A stretch of DNA of 64,000 nt, taken from Candidatus Kapaibacterium sp. (lineage in GTDB: Bacteria > Bacteroidota > Ignavibacteria > Kapaibacteriales > UBA4661). The notes under the pieces are model-generated. The model was not told the origin of the DNA. It did not search any database and was given only the letters and a program-made list of their open reading frames with translations. The stretch's first letter is position 1. Each line of letters opens with the position of its first letter. Made by a program: the position numbers and the translations under genes. Shown piece by piece: positions 41,573 through 49,656 of this stretch. The stretch lies in contig JALONG010000028.1 in the NCBI GenBank assembly GCA_025455065.1, positions 22,843 through 86,842 on the forward strand, written 5' to 3'.

Positions 41573-42049
41573 TTATTCATGCAGCCGTTTCATATCCGGC
41601 GGGTCTCCGGCTACTTCGACGACTTGAATAAAAATGTTGATATTGTGAAGACGTGCAAAGCGCTCAACTGTTGTGCGAAACTTGCGAAAATTGAACCATT
41701 GTGATTCACTGACCTTAAATTCCACGACCGAGCCGTTTTTGAAGTGCAAGGCAACTTCCGTCGAATTTGCAATAACTTTGATGATATTTGCCCATTCGTA
41801 CCACGTCGCCTGCCCGAAGATTGTGGGTTTGTAATCAATGCCTTCAGCGTTTAGGATGACAAAACGCTGCCCACGCAGCAGCAATAACAGCACGATGGTT
41901 GCATAGATAGCCACGCCAACAAGCCACAATGTGGAAATATCAAAGCGCGTTACATACAGCACCAATGCTGCTCCGCCGATAGCCAGTCCGAGTTTTTCCC
42001 CCGCGTTCAGTTTGCGGTTGCCGAGAACGATTTCTTGTAATACCTGCAT
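41573..42049 (-). CDS. Small membrane protein with PH-like C-terminal part
   Basis: 158 residues. Two adjacent hydrophobic helices ([18 protein letters not shown] and [19 protein letters not shown]) are followed by a beta-rich domain with [20 protein letters not shown] and [20 protein letters not shown], a layout seen in bacterial PH-like ('YcxB/PH-domain') membrane proteins. Function unknown. It lies 13 bp from the end of the PD-(D/E)XK-like gene upstream, suggesting co-expression. Confidence 0.78.
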   Translation of the reverse strand: MQVLQEIVLGNRKLNAGEKLGLAIGGAALVLYVTRFDISTLWLVGVAIYATIVLLLLLRGQRFVILNAEGIDYKPTIFGQATWYEWANIIKVIANSTEVALHFKNGSVVEFKVSESQWFNFRKFRTTVERFARLHNINIFIQVVEVAGDPPDMKRLHE

Positions 42050-42062
42050 AACCTTTACTATT

Positions 42063-42683
42063 TCAACGTTGAACTTGTGTTACTTGCTTTGCGCACTCTT
42101 CCATGATGTAGGACAGCACACCGAAGAGTTTCTCAAGGTCGCCTATCGTATAGGGGTAGGTAAAGCACTTGCCTTCCAGCTTTCCGAACTCCCACGATTC
42201 ACCGTTGGTGGCAATACCGAACACCGTCATTTCCTCATCGGCGTTGATTTTTTGGACACTAACCATCTCTGCCGAACATTGCCCCCAACCTAGCTCAAAA
42301 TCGTCCTGCTTCGCTTCAATCGCCACCAAAATCGGTTTGCCCAAAACAGCAACACCGAGTTCCGATTGCTTGGCTATCAAGTACTTCGGCGTTCCACACA
42401 GCACGAAGTCATGGTCAAGTGCAACGTGACTCCATAGCTTGAGCATGGAACGATATTCTTGCCAAACGTCGTACAAAATTGGTGCAATGAGCATTTCACA
42501 GCGTACTGCCACCGACGATTTGTGCAGACATTGAGCGAGAATAATCGGTAATCGCTCAAGAAAACTTGTAATGGGTGCAATGCTGTCTCGGTGCGCAATG
42601 CAAGTAGCAATGTACATTTGAATTTGAAACTCCTGCGCGACCGCCGCAAGCGATGTGAATTGCGAATATGCTATAAAGCTCAT
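42063..42683 (-). CDS. PD-(D/E)XK nuclease-like protein
   Basis: 206 residues from MSFIAYSQFTSLAAVAQEFQ. The stretch GVAVLGKPILVAIEAKQDD at about 115-133 matches the core beta-hairpin of PD-(D/E)XK nucleases, with ExK supplied by Glu-Ala-Lys and an acidic residue expected upstream (around DHDFVLCGTPKY). The rest is helical with a Gln-containing helix WGQCSAEMVSVQKI after the core, as in the family. No methylase or helicase partner is present. The start is chosen to avoid overlap with sufB. Possible roles are DNA repair or defence; not determined. Confidence 0.72.
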   Translation of the reverse strand: MSFIAYSQFTSLAAVAQEFQIQMYIATCIAHRDSIAPITSFLERLPIILAQCLHKSSVAVRCEMLIAPILYDVWQEYRSMLKLWSHVALDHDFVLCGTPKYLIAKQSELGVAVLGKPILVAIEAKQDDFELGWGQCSAEMVSVQKINADEEMTVFGIATNGESWEFGKLEGKCFTYPYTIGDLEKLFGVLSYIMEECAKQVTQVQR

Positions 42684-42693
42684 TCTAAAATTA

Positions 42694-44163
42694 TTACCCA
42701 ACGCTGCCTTCAAGCGAGACAGCAAGCAGTTTCTGAGCCTCCACAGCAAATTCCATCGGAAGTTGGTTCATCACTTCTTTTGCGTAACCGTTCACAATCA
42801 TCGAAACAGCCTGTTCGGTGTCAATGCCGCGCTGGTTGAAGTAAAAGAGCGTATCTTCACCGATTTTGGAAGTCGTTGCTTCGTGTTCGACTGTTCCTGT
42901 CGGATTTTCAACGTCAATGTAGGGAAAGGTGTGCGCACCGCATTTGTCGCCGATAAGCAGCGAATCGCACTGCGAAAAATTCCGCGCATTTTGGGCTGTT
43001 TTACCCACGCGAACCTGTCCGCGATAGCTGTTCTGGCTCTTTCCAGCGGAAATGCCCTTAGAAACGATGCGGCTTTTCGAGTTTTTGCCGATGTGAATCA
43101 TCTTCGTCCCCGTGTCTGCCTGCTGCATATTGTTCGTAACAGCCACCGAGTAAAACTCGCCGACGGAATTATCACCTTTCAACACCACGCTGGGATATTT
43201 CCACGTGATTGCAGAGCCGGTTTCGACTTGCGTCCACGAGATTTTTGCGTTTTTGTATGCTGTCCCGCGCTTGGTAACGAAGTTGTAAATACCGCCTTTG
43301 CCATCCTTGTCGCCCGGATACCAATTCTGCACGGTGGAATACTTGATTTCTGCGTTGTCGAGAGCAATAAGTTCCACCACTGCAGCGTGAAGCTGGTTTT
43401 CGTCTCGCATGGGCGCTGTACAGCCTTCCAAATAGCTCACATAGCTGCCTTCATCGGCAATAAGCAATGTCCGCTCGAACTGCCCCGTATTTTCGGCATT
43501 GATGCGGAAATACGTGGAAAGTTCCATCGGACAACGCACACCTTTCGGGATGTAGCAAAATGAACCGTCCGAGAAAACCGCAGAATTAAGCGCTGCGAAG
43601 TAGTTATCGGATTGCGGGACAACTGAGCCGATGTACTGTTTTACGAGTTCGGGATGCTCCTGAATTGCTTCGCTAATGGAGCAGAAAATAATACCCAGCG
43701 ACGCAAGCTTTTCCTTGAACGATGTGGCAACCGAAACGCTGTCCATAACGAAATCCACCGCTATGCCGCCCGTCAGTCCGTCGTGAACACCTGTGATACG
43801 CTCTTGCTCTTGGAGCGAAATGCCGAGTTTGTCGAGTGTTCGGCGGAGTTCGGGGTCAATATCATCGAGGCTTTTGGGTTTGACGGTTTGCTTGGGAGCC
43901 GCATAATAGCTGACTGCTTGGTAGTCAATCGTTGGGAATGTGACGTTTTGCCATTGTGGTTCCTTCATCGTCAGCCAGTTGCGATACGCTTTCAAGCGCC
44001 ATTCCAGCATCCATTCCGGCTCATTTTTCTTTGCCGAAATCATGCGCACAACGTCCTCATTTAAGCCTATTGGAGCGATTTCTTGCTCAATGTCCGTAAC
44101 GAAGCCGTATTTGTACTCACTGGAAACAACTTCGTCCAAAATATCCATATTTTCTTTAGCCAT
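42694..44163 (-). CDS. sufB: Fe-S cluster assembly protein SufB
   Basis: 489 residues from [57 protein letters not shown], the beta-helix segment [20 protein letters not shown] and [20 protein letters not shown] are highly conserved in SufB. The cysteine-containing FVTKRGTAY and CSQCDSLL-type positions are in the expected places. SufB receives sulfur and assembles the cluster together with SufC and SufD. Length is right for the family. Starting at 44283 would add about 40 unsupported residues. Confidence 0.96.
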   Translation of the reverse strand: MAKENMDILDEVVSSEYKYGFVTDIEQEIAPIGLNEDVVRMISAKKNEPEWMLEWRLKAYRNWLTMKEPQWQNVTFPTIDYQAVSYYAAPKQTVKPKSLDDIDPELRRTLDKLGISLQEQERITGVHDGLTGGIAVDFVMDSVSVATSFKEKLASLGIIFCSISEAIQEHPELVKQYIGSVVPQSDNYFAALNSAVFSDGSFCYIPKGVRCPMELSTYFRINAENTGQFERTLLIADEGSYVSYLEGCTAPMRDENQLHAAVVELIALDNAEIKYSTVQNWYPGDKDGKGGIYNFVTKRGTAYKNAKISWTQVETGSAITWKYPSVVLKGDNSVGEFYSVAVTNNMQQADTGTKMIHIGKNSKSRIVSKGISAGKSQNSYRGQVRVGKTAQNARNFSQCDSLLIGDKCGAHTFPYIDVENPTGTVEHEATTSKIGEDTLFYFNQRGIDTEQAVSMIVNGYAKEVMNQLPMEFAVEAQKLLAVSLEGSVG

Positions 44164-44242
44164 AGCCGGGGTAGTGGTGAAAGGTTGGTGGTAATAGTTT
44201 TTTGGGTCAATTATTGCATACAGATTGCACAGAATACGGCTT

Positions 44243-44488
44243 CTAAAACAGCCCTGCAAAAAATTCTCCTGCTGCTTCCGCAAGCGTACTTGCGCCTTCA
44301 GCAGCGATGTCTGGAATCGCGTCGGCGAGCGCTGAAGCAGATTCGGTAACAGCTTGAAGCGCAGTATCTAAGGGCGCTTCAGACATTGTGAGAACGTGCG
44401 TACCAACATCAAGCGCACCGATAACAGCGTCCGGCACTGCGGATTGCTGCTTTTGTGCCTCCTGAGCAAGTTGTTCCATTGGGTTCAT
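44243..44488 (-). CDS. Small hypothetical protein, alanine-rich
   Basis: 81 residues: [20 protein letters not shown], then [20 protein letters not shown] and [20 protein letters not shown], with a phenylalanine-rich end. It is an amphipathic, alanine-rich helical protein and not a recognised family. Support for being real comes from its placement in the same-strand row, 6 bp after the truncated DUF29 gene, and absence of any competing frame. Confidence 0.5.
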   Translation of the reverse strand: MNPMEQLAQEAQKQQSAVPDAVIGALDVGTHVLTMSEAPLDTALQAVTESASALADAIPDIAAEGASTLAEAAGEFFAGLF

Positions 44489-44494
44489 GGTGTT

Positions 44495-44800
44495 CTATGG
44501 TAGTAAATACTCGTCGTTGAAAACTTCTTGCCATGTTAGCAGGGGAAGTATTGCTTTTTGCTTCATTTCTGTTTCGGCAGCCCGCCGTGCCGCTTCAAAG
44601 CAAGCAGGAAATGATGCTGCAATATACTCGTCGGTAATGCCGGGCGAAATTTTCCGTAGCCGGACAATATTCTGCCGTGCGGCTTGAATACTATTTTTCC
44701 AGCTTTTTGTACGACCATTTCGTTGCGTTTTCCATTTGATAATATGCTGCATAAGAATTATCAAATGGCTTTCTATTGCCCTACGGTCTCGTCGTCCCAT
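44495..44800 (-). CDS. N-terminally truncated DUF29-type protein
   Basis: 101 residues from MGRRDRRAIESHLIILMQHI. It aligns with the last two-thirds of the DUF29-type protein at 45316-45750 (IKWKTQ, RSxSWKxxIxxAR, and LTWQEVFNDEYLL at the end), but about 37 N-terminal residues are missing. It is in the same frame as the preceding gene, separated only by the stop at 44810 and three codons, so it looks like the remnant of a partial tandem duplication. Whether the short product is made is unknown. Confidence 0.65.
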   Translation of the reverse strand: MGRRDRRAIESHLIILMQHIIKWKTQRNGRTKSWKNSIQAARQNIVRLRKISPGITDEYIAASFPACFEAARRAAETEMKQKAILPLLTWQEVFNDEYLLP

Positions 44801-44809
44801 ACTGCGAAG

Positions 44810-45265
44810 TTATTGAGAATTGTTGCCATTCTCAAGGCGAGACAAGGCATATTCATTATCAAAAACCTCCGCCCATGAAAGCAATGTTGTCGTCGGTTCA
44901 TGCCCTGTTTCAATTTCTGCTTCTAATACTGCAATATCAAAGACTTGCTGCCATGAATCTTCTATATGCGAGGTGTTAAGAGCAGGCGTATCTTCAAGGA
45001 TATTGCTAATCTCACGGCGAGATTCTAAAATGCTCAGGGAGCAAGCAACGGTGCGATATTCAGGTGAAAGTTTCCACTTGAGAATATGTTTCATTAATCG
45101 CACCAACTGACCTTGCAATGCTCGTTTGTCGCTTCGCGTTAAGGCATCAATGAGTTCGGTAACACCCATGATAGCCTCCTGCATATTCCCTGCGTACAGC
45201 TCTTGACGCACTTCGACGGCTGTTTGGTAATGCGATGTGCTTGCAAGTTCAGCCCAATTTTTCAT
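44810..45265 (-). CDS. DUF29-type protein, paralogue 2
   Basis: 151 residues from MKNWAELASTSHYQTAVEVR. Conserved points of DUF29: ELYAGNMQEAIMGVTELIDA, the RxxLxxQLVRLMKHILKWKL helix, and the C-terminal LLSWAEVFDNEYALSRLE. It differs from the neighbour by loss of the RSWK arginine-rich helix (here VACSLSILESRRE). DUF29 proteins are small helical proteins of unknown role, often multi-copy in cyanobacteria and other bacteria. Confidence 0.82.
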   Translation of the reverse strand: MKNWAELASTSHYQTAVEVRQELYAGNMQEAIMGVTELIDALTRSDKRALQGQLVRLMKHILKWKLSPEYRTVACSLSILESRREISNILEDTPALNTSHIEDSWQQVFDIAVLEAEIETGHEPTTTLLSWAEVFDNEYALSRLENGNNSQ

Positions 45266-45315
45266 GGCATTTTCTAGTGTAAATGGTTTGAAAACGATTA
45301 TACCATCAAGAACAT

Positions 45316-45750
45316 TCACAGCGCATACTCATCGTCAAAGACTTCTTGCCATGTCAGGGTTGTCAGTCCCGACTTTTGTTCCATTTCATCTTCCGCATCC
45401 TCCAGCGCGTCGGCAAACGCTTTGTCCCAATACCCACGAATGGTTGCCTCCGTAATACTTGGCGTTGCCTCGCGTATTGCATCAATTTCACGCCGAGCGT
45501 TGCGGATAGTACGCTTCCACGAGCGAGAACGCTGGCTTTCCTGCGTTTTCCATTTGATAATGTGCATCATCAGCACCGTGAGATGACTTCTCACCGCACG
45601 TCGGTCAATTTTTGACATAGATTCAATGAGTTCACTTGTGCCAAGCAAAGCCGCTTCTACATTGCCGTCCAGCAGTTCCGATTGGATTGCGGCTGCTGTC
45701 AGGTAATGCGAAGAAAAGACTAGTTCTTGCCACTCTTGCTGTGTTTTCAT
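45316..45750 (-). CDS. DUF29-type protein, paralogue 1
   Basis: 144 residues: MKTQQEWQELVFSSHYLTAA, SELIESMSKIDRRAVRSHLT, VLMMHIIKWKTQESQRSRSW, KRTIRNARREIDAIREATPS, ending LTTLTWQEVFDDEYAL. This is the complete, canonical member of the local three-copy DUF29 array. It overlaps the DUF4177-type gene upstream by ATGA (45747-45750), which indicates translational coupling of the two families. No function can be assigned. Confidence 0.85.
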   Translation of the reverse strand: MKTQQEWQELVFSSHYLTAAAIQSELLDGNVEAALLGTSELIESMSKIDRRAVRSHLTVLMMHIIKWKTQESQRSRSWKRTIRNARREIDAIREATPSITEATIRGYWDKAFADALEDAEDEMEQKSGLTTLTWQEVFDDEYAL

Positions 45751-45971
45751 GGGGTTTTGCTTGATTGAACTCTACGCTCTAAAACAATTTCGTAGTACCG
45801 CACACTACCGTATGTTCCGTCACCGGGGGCAAAAATTTGTACCAAACGCCAGCCTTTTTTTGCGTGTTCTTGGATGACGTTTTGATACTCCTCTTCTGCC
45901 GGCTTTGAGGACTTGATAAATTTGCTGAAATCAAGTCTTACAAATTTGTACTCAAATTCTTGCTGTTCCAT
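45747..45971 (-). CDS. DUF4177-type small protein, paralogue 2
   Basis: 74 residues: EFEYKFVRLDFSKFIKSSKP, EYQNVIQEHAKKGWRLVQIF, APGDGTYGSVRYYEIVLERR. The pattern 'YeYKfV...Y...i..ha.eGWrLVqif.p......yyEiIfEr' is that of DUF4177, short beta-alpha-beta proteins. It is a close paralogue of the next gene upstream (45981-46190) and overlaps the DUF29 gene downstream by 4 bp. Confidence 0.82.
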   Translation of the reverse strand: MEQQEFEYKFVRLDFSKFIKSSKPAEEEYQNVIQEHAKKGWRLVQIFAPGDGTYGSVRYYEIVLERRVQSSKTP

Positions 45972-45980
45972 ACTTACTTT

Positions 45981-46190
45981 TTAGTGTTCATGGTGGAGTG
46001 GTCGTTCAAAAATCAGTTCGTAGTACGGCTCTTTGCTACCGACTTCAGGCGCAAAAATCTGTACCAAACGCCAGCCTTCGGCAGCGTGTTCCTGAATGAT
46101 ATGGCGGTAATCGTCCTGTGCGACGTTTCCTCCTTCCATCCAGGTCTCGCCAAAGCGAACAAACGTGTATTCGTAGCGTGGATGCGCCAT
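45981..46190 (-). CDS. DUF4177-type small protein, paralogue 1
   Basis: 69 residues from MAHPRYEYTFVRFGETWMEG, then YRHIIQEHAAEGWRLVQIFA and YYELIFERPLHHEH. It is highly similar to the gene at 45747-45971, including the identical core GWRLVQIFAP, so the two arose by duplication. It lies 35 bp after sufA on the same strand. A start at 46250 would add 20 residues overlapping the sufA end and is unlikely. Confidence 0.82.
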   Translation of the reverse strand: MAHPRYEYTFVRFGETWMEGGNVAQDDYRHIIQEHAAEGWRLVQIFAPEVGSKEPYYELIFERPLHHEH

Positions 46191-46225
46191 AGAAAAGCAA
46201 ATTACATTGCGATAATAAAAATGCT

Positions 46226-46564
46226 TTACACACCAAACGACGAGCCGCAACCGCAGGTTTTCGTCGCATTGGGATTGTTAAACGTAAAACCTCGTCCATT
46301 CAAACCATCGGTGAAATCAAGTTCAACGCCCATGAGGTAAAAAAGGCTTTTTTTATCAACATACATACGGACTTCCTCGCCCAAAGACAAGATTTTGTCG
46401 TTGTCGCGGGCTTCCGCATCAAAACCGAGTGTGTAGGAAAGCCCTGAGCAACCGCCGCCTTTTACGCCGACGCGCAGACCGTAATTCGCGGGAATCCCAT
46501 TCTGCTCACGGATTTTCTTGATTTCGCTGATTGCTTTTTGGGTTACTTTAATGTCGTCGTCCAT
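46226..46564 (-). CDS. sufA: HesB/IscA/SufA-type Fe-S carrier
   Basis: 112 residues from MDDDIKVTQKAISEIKKIRE. The three A-type carrier cysteines are Cys39 (KGGGCSGLSY), Cys104 and Cys106 (TCGCGSSFGV). GVELDFTDGLNGRGFTFNNP is the conserved C-terminal block. It carries [2Fe-2S] or [4Fe-4S] clusters from the SufBCD scaffold to target proteins. Alternative starts at 46603 and 46639 would add a poorly conserved leader. It follows the Rrf2-type regulator gene on the same strand. Confidence 0.94.
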   Translation of the reverse strand: MDDDIKVTQKAISEIKKIREQNGIPANYGLRVGVKGGGCSGLSYTLGFDAEARDNDKILSLGEEVRMYVDKKSLFYLMGVELDFTDGLNGRGFTFNNPNATKTCGCGSSFGV

Positions 46565-46678
46565 TGTTGTACCGACGATTCCTGTGGAAATGGTCTCAAC
46601 CATAGCTTTTTGCTGAAAAGTGAAACAAAAAATCAACAATAATGTGCAACATCTGTTATTATGTTCAGTGTTGCGTGG

Positions 46679-47161
46679 TTAGTTTGTCATATTCAAATTT
46701 GCTACACCGTTGCCATTTGGTAATATACTTTGAACGGTGTAATAGCGCTCCATATGCGGGAAAGCGAGTTGATGAACGGTTATCGAAGACAGCACTTCGT
46801 CAATTCGGCGCTGTAAAATACCCATGGGTGTTTTTATCGTGCAACGTCCGTGCATTGAACAGGAATCACCTCCGGATTCACCACAACACTCAACAATTTG
46901 CGACTTCCCCTCAATTGCTTCTATCACCTGTGCAATCGAAATTTCCTGCGGCAACCGTAAGAGCGCGTAGCCGCCCGTTGCGCCTTGCTGCGATACAACA
47001 AGTTTATTTTTCATTAGAATTTGTAACGTTTTGGCGACAAATTCAAACGAAATACCATAATGCTCGGCAATTTCCTTTGCCGAAACCAAGCGCCCTGTGT
47101 TGATTGCGATATACTGCAGCGCAATAAGCGCATATTCGGATTTCTTAGAAAGTCGTATCAT
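46679..47161 (-). CDS. Rrf2-family Fe-S-responsive regulator (SufR/IscR-type)
   Basis: 160 residues: MIRLSKKSEYALIALQYIAI, AKEIAEHYGISFEFVAKTLQ (helix-turn-helix), VVSQQGATGGYALLRLPQEI (wing). The cluster-binding region has Cys92, Cys93, Cys101 and Cys107 in VECCGESGGDSCSMHGRCT, so a [2Fe-2S] or [4Fe-4S] cluster is likely. Placed at the head of the suf series, it is expected to sense Fe-S status and repress or activate the suf genes. The C-terminal ~40 residues are longer than in IscR. Confidence 0.93.
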   Translation of the reverse strand: MIRLSKKSEYALIALQYIAINTGRLVSAKEIAEHYGISFEFVAKTLQILMKNKLVVSQQGATGGYALLRLPQEISIAQVIEAIEGKSQIVECCGESGGDSCSMHGRCTIKTPMGILQRRIDEVLSSITVHQLAFPHMERYYTVQSILPNGNGVANLNMTN

Positions 47162-47303
47162 GGCATATAAGACGGAATCAGTCCGCTTTTCGTGTATATT
47201 GTTCTAAAGCTGAAAAAGCGGCACTGAATCTGGTTTGGCGAAGATATTTCCTAATATACGACTTTTTTTGTCGGACTTCAACAATAAAAAAGCGCGAGGC
47301 TGT

Positions 47304-47346
47304 AAAAAAACAAAGTGAGACCCTCAGTAACGACTGAGAATCTCAC
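47304..47346 (-). terminator. Rho-independent terminator after cNMP-binding gene
   Basis: Stem GTGAGACCCTCAGT / ACTGAGAATCTCAC (47315-47346, two central mismatches, AACG loop). On the minus strand it is followed by TTTGTTTTTTT (complement of 47304-47314). It closes the transcript of the gene at 47421-47792 before the Rrf2/suf region. Confidence 0.85.
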
Positions 47347-47420
47347 AGTTTGTAATATATAATCGGTGCTTCAATTACACAGAACACCCTTATACTTTTT
47401 CCCGTATCCCTTTGCCATTC

Positions 47421-47792
47421 TTAGTCTTGGCTATGTTTCCAAATGAGAAATTGGGTTTGGGTAAATTGGTTGGTCGTGCTGGAAAGACGACGTGCAAGCG
47501 ACGTAATAAGTTCTTTTGCCGTATCGGGGTATGCACGAATAACTTCGTCAAGCCCTTGGGTAATGTGGGTCACGGAACAGGGAGTTTTTGCAACAATCGT
47601 ACAAGAACGTGCTTGCCCCAAAATATCGGACATTTCACCAAAAATTGTTCCGGCAATAATCACTTCACGGATTTTTACGCCTTGCTTAATCACTTCAAAA
47701 CTACCGCTTTCCAAAATATAAAAACCATCGCCGCCACGGTCGCCTTCGCGCATGATAATGTCGCCCGGCTTAAAGGAAATTGTTCTGCTCAT
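47421..47792 (-). CDS. Stand-alone cyclic-nucleotide-binding domain protein, copy 2
   Basis: 123 residues that consist of one CAP_ED/cNMP fold: ISFKPGDIIMREGDRGGDGF, YILESGSFEVIKQGVKIREV, GTIFGEMSDILGQARSCTIV. The phosphate-binding cassette FGEMSxLxxxxRxxT is nearly intact (FGEMSDILGQARSCT), so nucleotide binding is plausible. There is no DNA-binding or catalytic domain. A paralogue lies just upstream at 47899-48270. Possibly a regulatory subunit acting by protein-protein contact. Confidence 0.85.
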   Translation of the reverse strand: MSRTISFKPGDIIMREGDRGGDGFYILESGSFEVIKQGVKIREVIIAGTIFGEMSDILGQARSCTIVAKTPCSVTHITQGLDEVIRAYPDTAKELITSLARRLSSTTNQFTQTQFLIWKHSQD

Positions 47793-47898
47793 AATTCAAT
47801 AACTCCTCAATGGAGGTGCATGAAAGAAAAAATATGGACAAACCGAATACGATGAGCCTTTGACGGCACAAGCAAAGAAAATTCGTCAAGATTATCGG

Positions 47899-48270
47899 CT
47901 ATTTCCGCGTCAATTCCAAAAACGCCAATTTTCCTTGTGTAAGCGCATCGGTTGTCGTGGAAATGCGCTCTGCAAGAGCGATAACGAGCTGTTTAGCAAT
48001 ATCAGGGTGTTGGCGAATGATCTCATCCAAACTAAACGGATAATACGATACTTGCGCAGAAGTTTCGGCTGTCGCCGTGCAGGTGCGCGGCTCATCGAGA
48101 ATATCACTCATTTCACCGAAAATCGTACCTGAACCGGCTAATTCAGAAATTTTCACTCCTTGTTTGCTGAGGCTGATGGTACCGGACTCAAGGATGTAGT
48201 ATCCTTTTCCACGTTCACCTTCACGAATGATGACCTCGCCCGGACGGAATGTAAGAACTTTCTGCGACAT
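47899..48270 (-). CDS. Stand-alone cyclic-nucleotide-binding domain protein, copy 1
   Basis: 123 residues: VLTFRPGEVIIREGERGKGY, YILESGTISLSKQGVKISEL, SGTIFGEMSDILDEPRTCTA. The cassette FGEMSDILDEPRTCTA keeps Glu and Arg for binding a cyclic nucleotide phosphate. It has the same length and domain layout as the copy at 47421-47792, about 45 percent identical by eye, so the two are tandem duplicates. It is downstream of asd (150-bp gap). Confidence 0.85.
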   Translation of the reverse strand: MSQKVLTFRPGEVIIREGERGKGYYILESGTISLSKQGVKISELAGSGTIFGEMSDILDEPRTCTATAETSAQVSYYPFSLDEIIRQHPDIAKQLVIALAERISTTTDALTQGKLAFLELTRK

Positions 48271-48420
48271 TAACGTTTCTCCTGATAGTTAAATTGAGAC
48301 GATAGAAGGAAATTTTCTTAGCTATATTTTTATTTGGCAAAAACTTTATAGGCTGTGAAAATACACAAAGCATGACTAATTACAAACTTTTTTCACAATG
48401 TTGCGAAAACGAAACGAACT

Positions 48421-49461
48421 TTAGGCTGAAAAATGTTCGCCCTCAGCAAGCGGCGTACCTTTTACCCAACCTTTTGCGGCAAGTGCTTCGGCAATCTGCA
48501 CCGCATTAGTAGCAGCACCTTTGCGGATATTGTCCGAGACCACCCACATATACGCACCATGCTCGACAGAATCATCGTTGCGAATACGACCAACAAAGAC
48601 TTCATCACGGTTGTCGCTCATGCGTGGCGTGGGATAGACGGCGTTCTGCGGCTCATCGGCGATGATAATTCCCGGAGCGGCTTTCAAAGCGGCGGTCATA
48701 GCTTCAGGCGAAATTGCTTTTTCGGTTTCGATATTCACCGATTCGGCGTGTCCGCCCAGCGTCGGCACACGTACACAGGTTACGGCAATTTTCAGTTCCG
48801 GCAACTCCATAATTTTGCGGATTTCATTCAGCATTTTTGTTTCTTCTTCTGAAAAACCAAACTGCTCTTTAATCGTATGAAAAACCGTGTTATAGGCAAT
48901 CGGCGCAGAAAACGGCGATTTCACCTCTTTGCCTTGCAATTCTCCTTGAAGCGTCTCCACACCTTGATTTCCGGCACCACTTGGGGATTGATAGGTGGAA
49001 ACAACCACACGCTTCAGTCCGAATGTGTTATGAAGCGGCTCCAACGCTACGACGAGTTGAATCGTCGAACAGTTCGGATTGGCAATAATACCGTGATGAT
49101 GCTCAAGCGCATGAGTATTGACTTCCGGCACAACAAGCGGCACGTGTTTGTGCATCCGCCACGCGCTGCTATTGTCAATCGCCACACAGCCCGCTTTTGC
49201 CGCCGACGGAGCAAATTCTTTGCTGGCAGCGCCTCCAGCCGAAAAGAGCGCAATATCTACTCCCGCAAAGGAATCATGCGTTAGTTCTTCGACGGTGTAT
49301 TCTGTACCTTTCCACTGCATTTTCGAGCCTGCAGAGCGCTTGGAAGCAAGTAACTTGAGTGATTTTACAGGAAAATTACGCTCTTCCAGAACTTTGAGCA
49401 TTGTCCGCCCGACAAGCCCTGTTGCGCCTGCAACGGCGACATTGTAACCTTGATTACTCAT
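48421..49461 (-). CDS. asd: Aspartate-semialdehyde dehydrogenase
   Basis: 346 residues. NADP-binding VAVAGATGLVGRTMLKVLEE, the catalytic Cys131 in GIIANPNCSTIQLVVAL, STYQSPSGAGNQGVETLQGE and the substrate-side VRVPTLGGHAESVNIETEKA identify Asd of lysine/threonine/methionine biosynthesis (aspartyl phosphate to aspartate semialdehyde). The catalytic histidine is in the GGHAESV block. Normal length. It is a single gene with its own upstream gap of 195 bp. Confidence 0.96.
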   Translation of the reverse strand: MSNQGYNVAVAGATGLVGRTMLKVLEERNFPVKSLKLLASKRSAGSKMQWKGTEYTVEELTHDSFAGVDIALFSAGGAASKEFAPSAAKAGCVAIDNSSAWRMHKHVPLVVPEVNTHALEHHHGIIANPNCSTIQLVVALEPLHNTFGLKRVVVSTYQSPSGAGNQGVETLQGELQGKEVKSPFSAPIAYNTVFHTIKEQFGFSEEETKMLNEIRKIMELPELKIAVTCVRVPTLGGHAESVNIETEKAISPEAMTAALKAAPGIIIADEPQNAVYPTPRMSDNRDEVFVGRIRNDDSVEHGAYMWVVSDNIRKGAATNAVQIAEALAAKGWVKGTPLAEGEHFSA

Positions 49462-49587
49462 AAAATGACGATTGATAAAAAAAACGTGACTCTTGTCGCT
49501 CTTCGACGCAGATTATCATGATTAGACTGATTGCGCAGTATTTGAGCGGCTTTGAGGATAATTTTTTGATTGTTGTTTGCAGATAAA

Positions 49588-49621
49588 CAATCATGAAAAT
49601 CTGTTCAATCATGAAAATCTG
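49588..49621. repeat. 16-bp direct repeat upstream of asd
   Basis: CAATCATGAAAATCTG occurs twice (49588-49603 and 49606-49621), period 18 bp, in the gap between asd and mtaB. It could be a small operator array or a remnant of a repeat; no gene is present in the 195-bp gap. Confidence 0.6.
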
Positions 49622-49656
49622 CGTCAAAAATTTATGACCTCAACAGGTAAAAAAAC

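Noticed and set aside
42655-43563. Long plus-strand frame opposite sufB
   Set aside because: sufB on the minus strand is highly conserved throughout; the plus-strand frame shows basic, Cys/His-rich composition typical of antisense reading.
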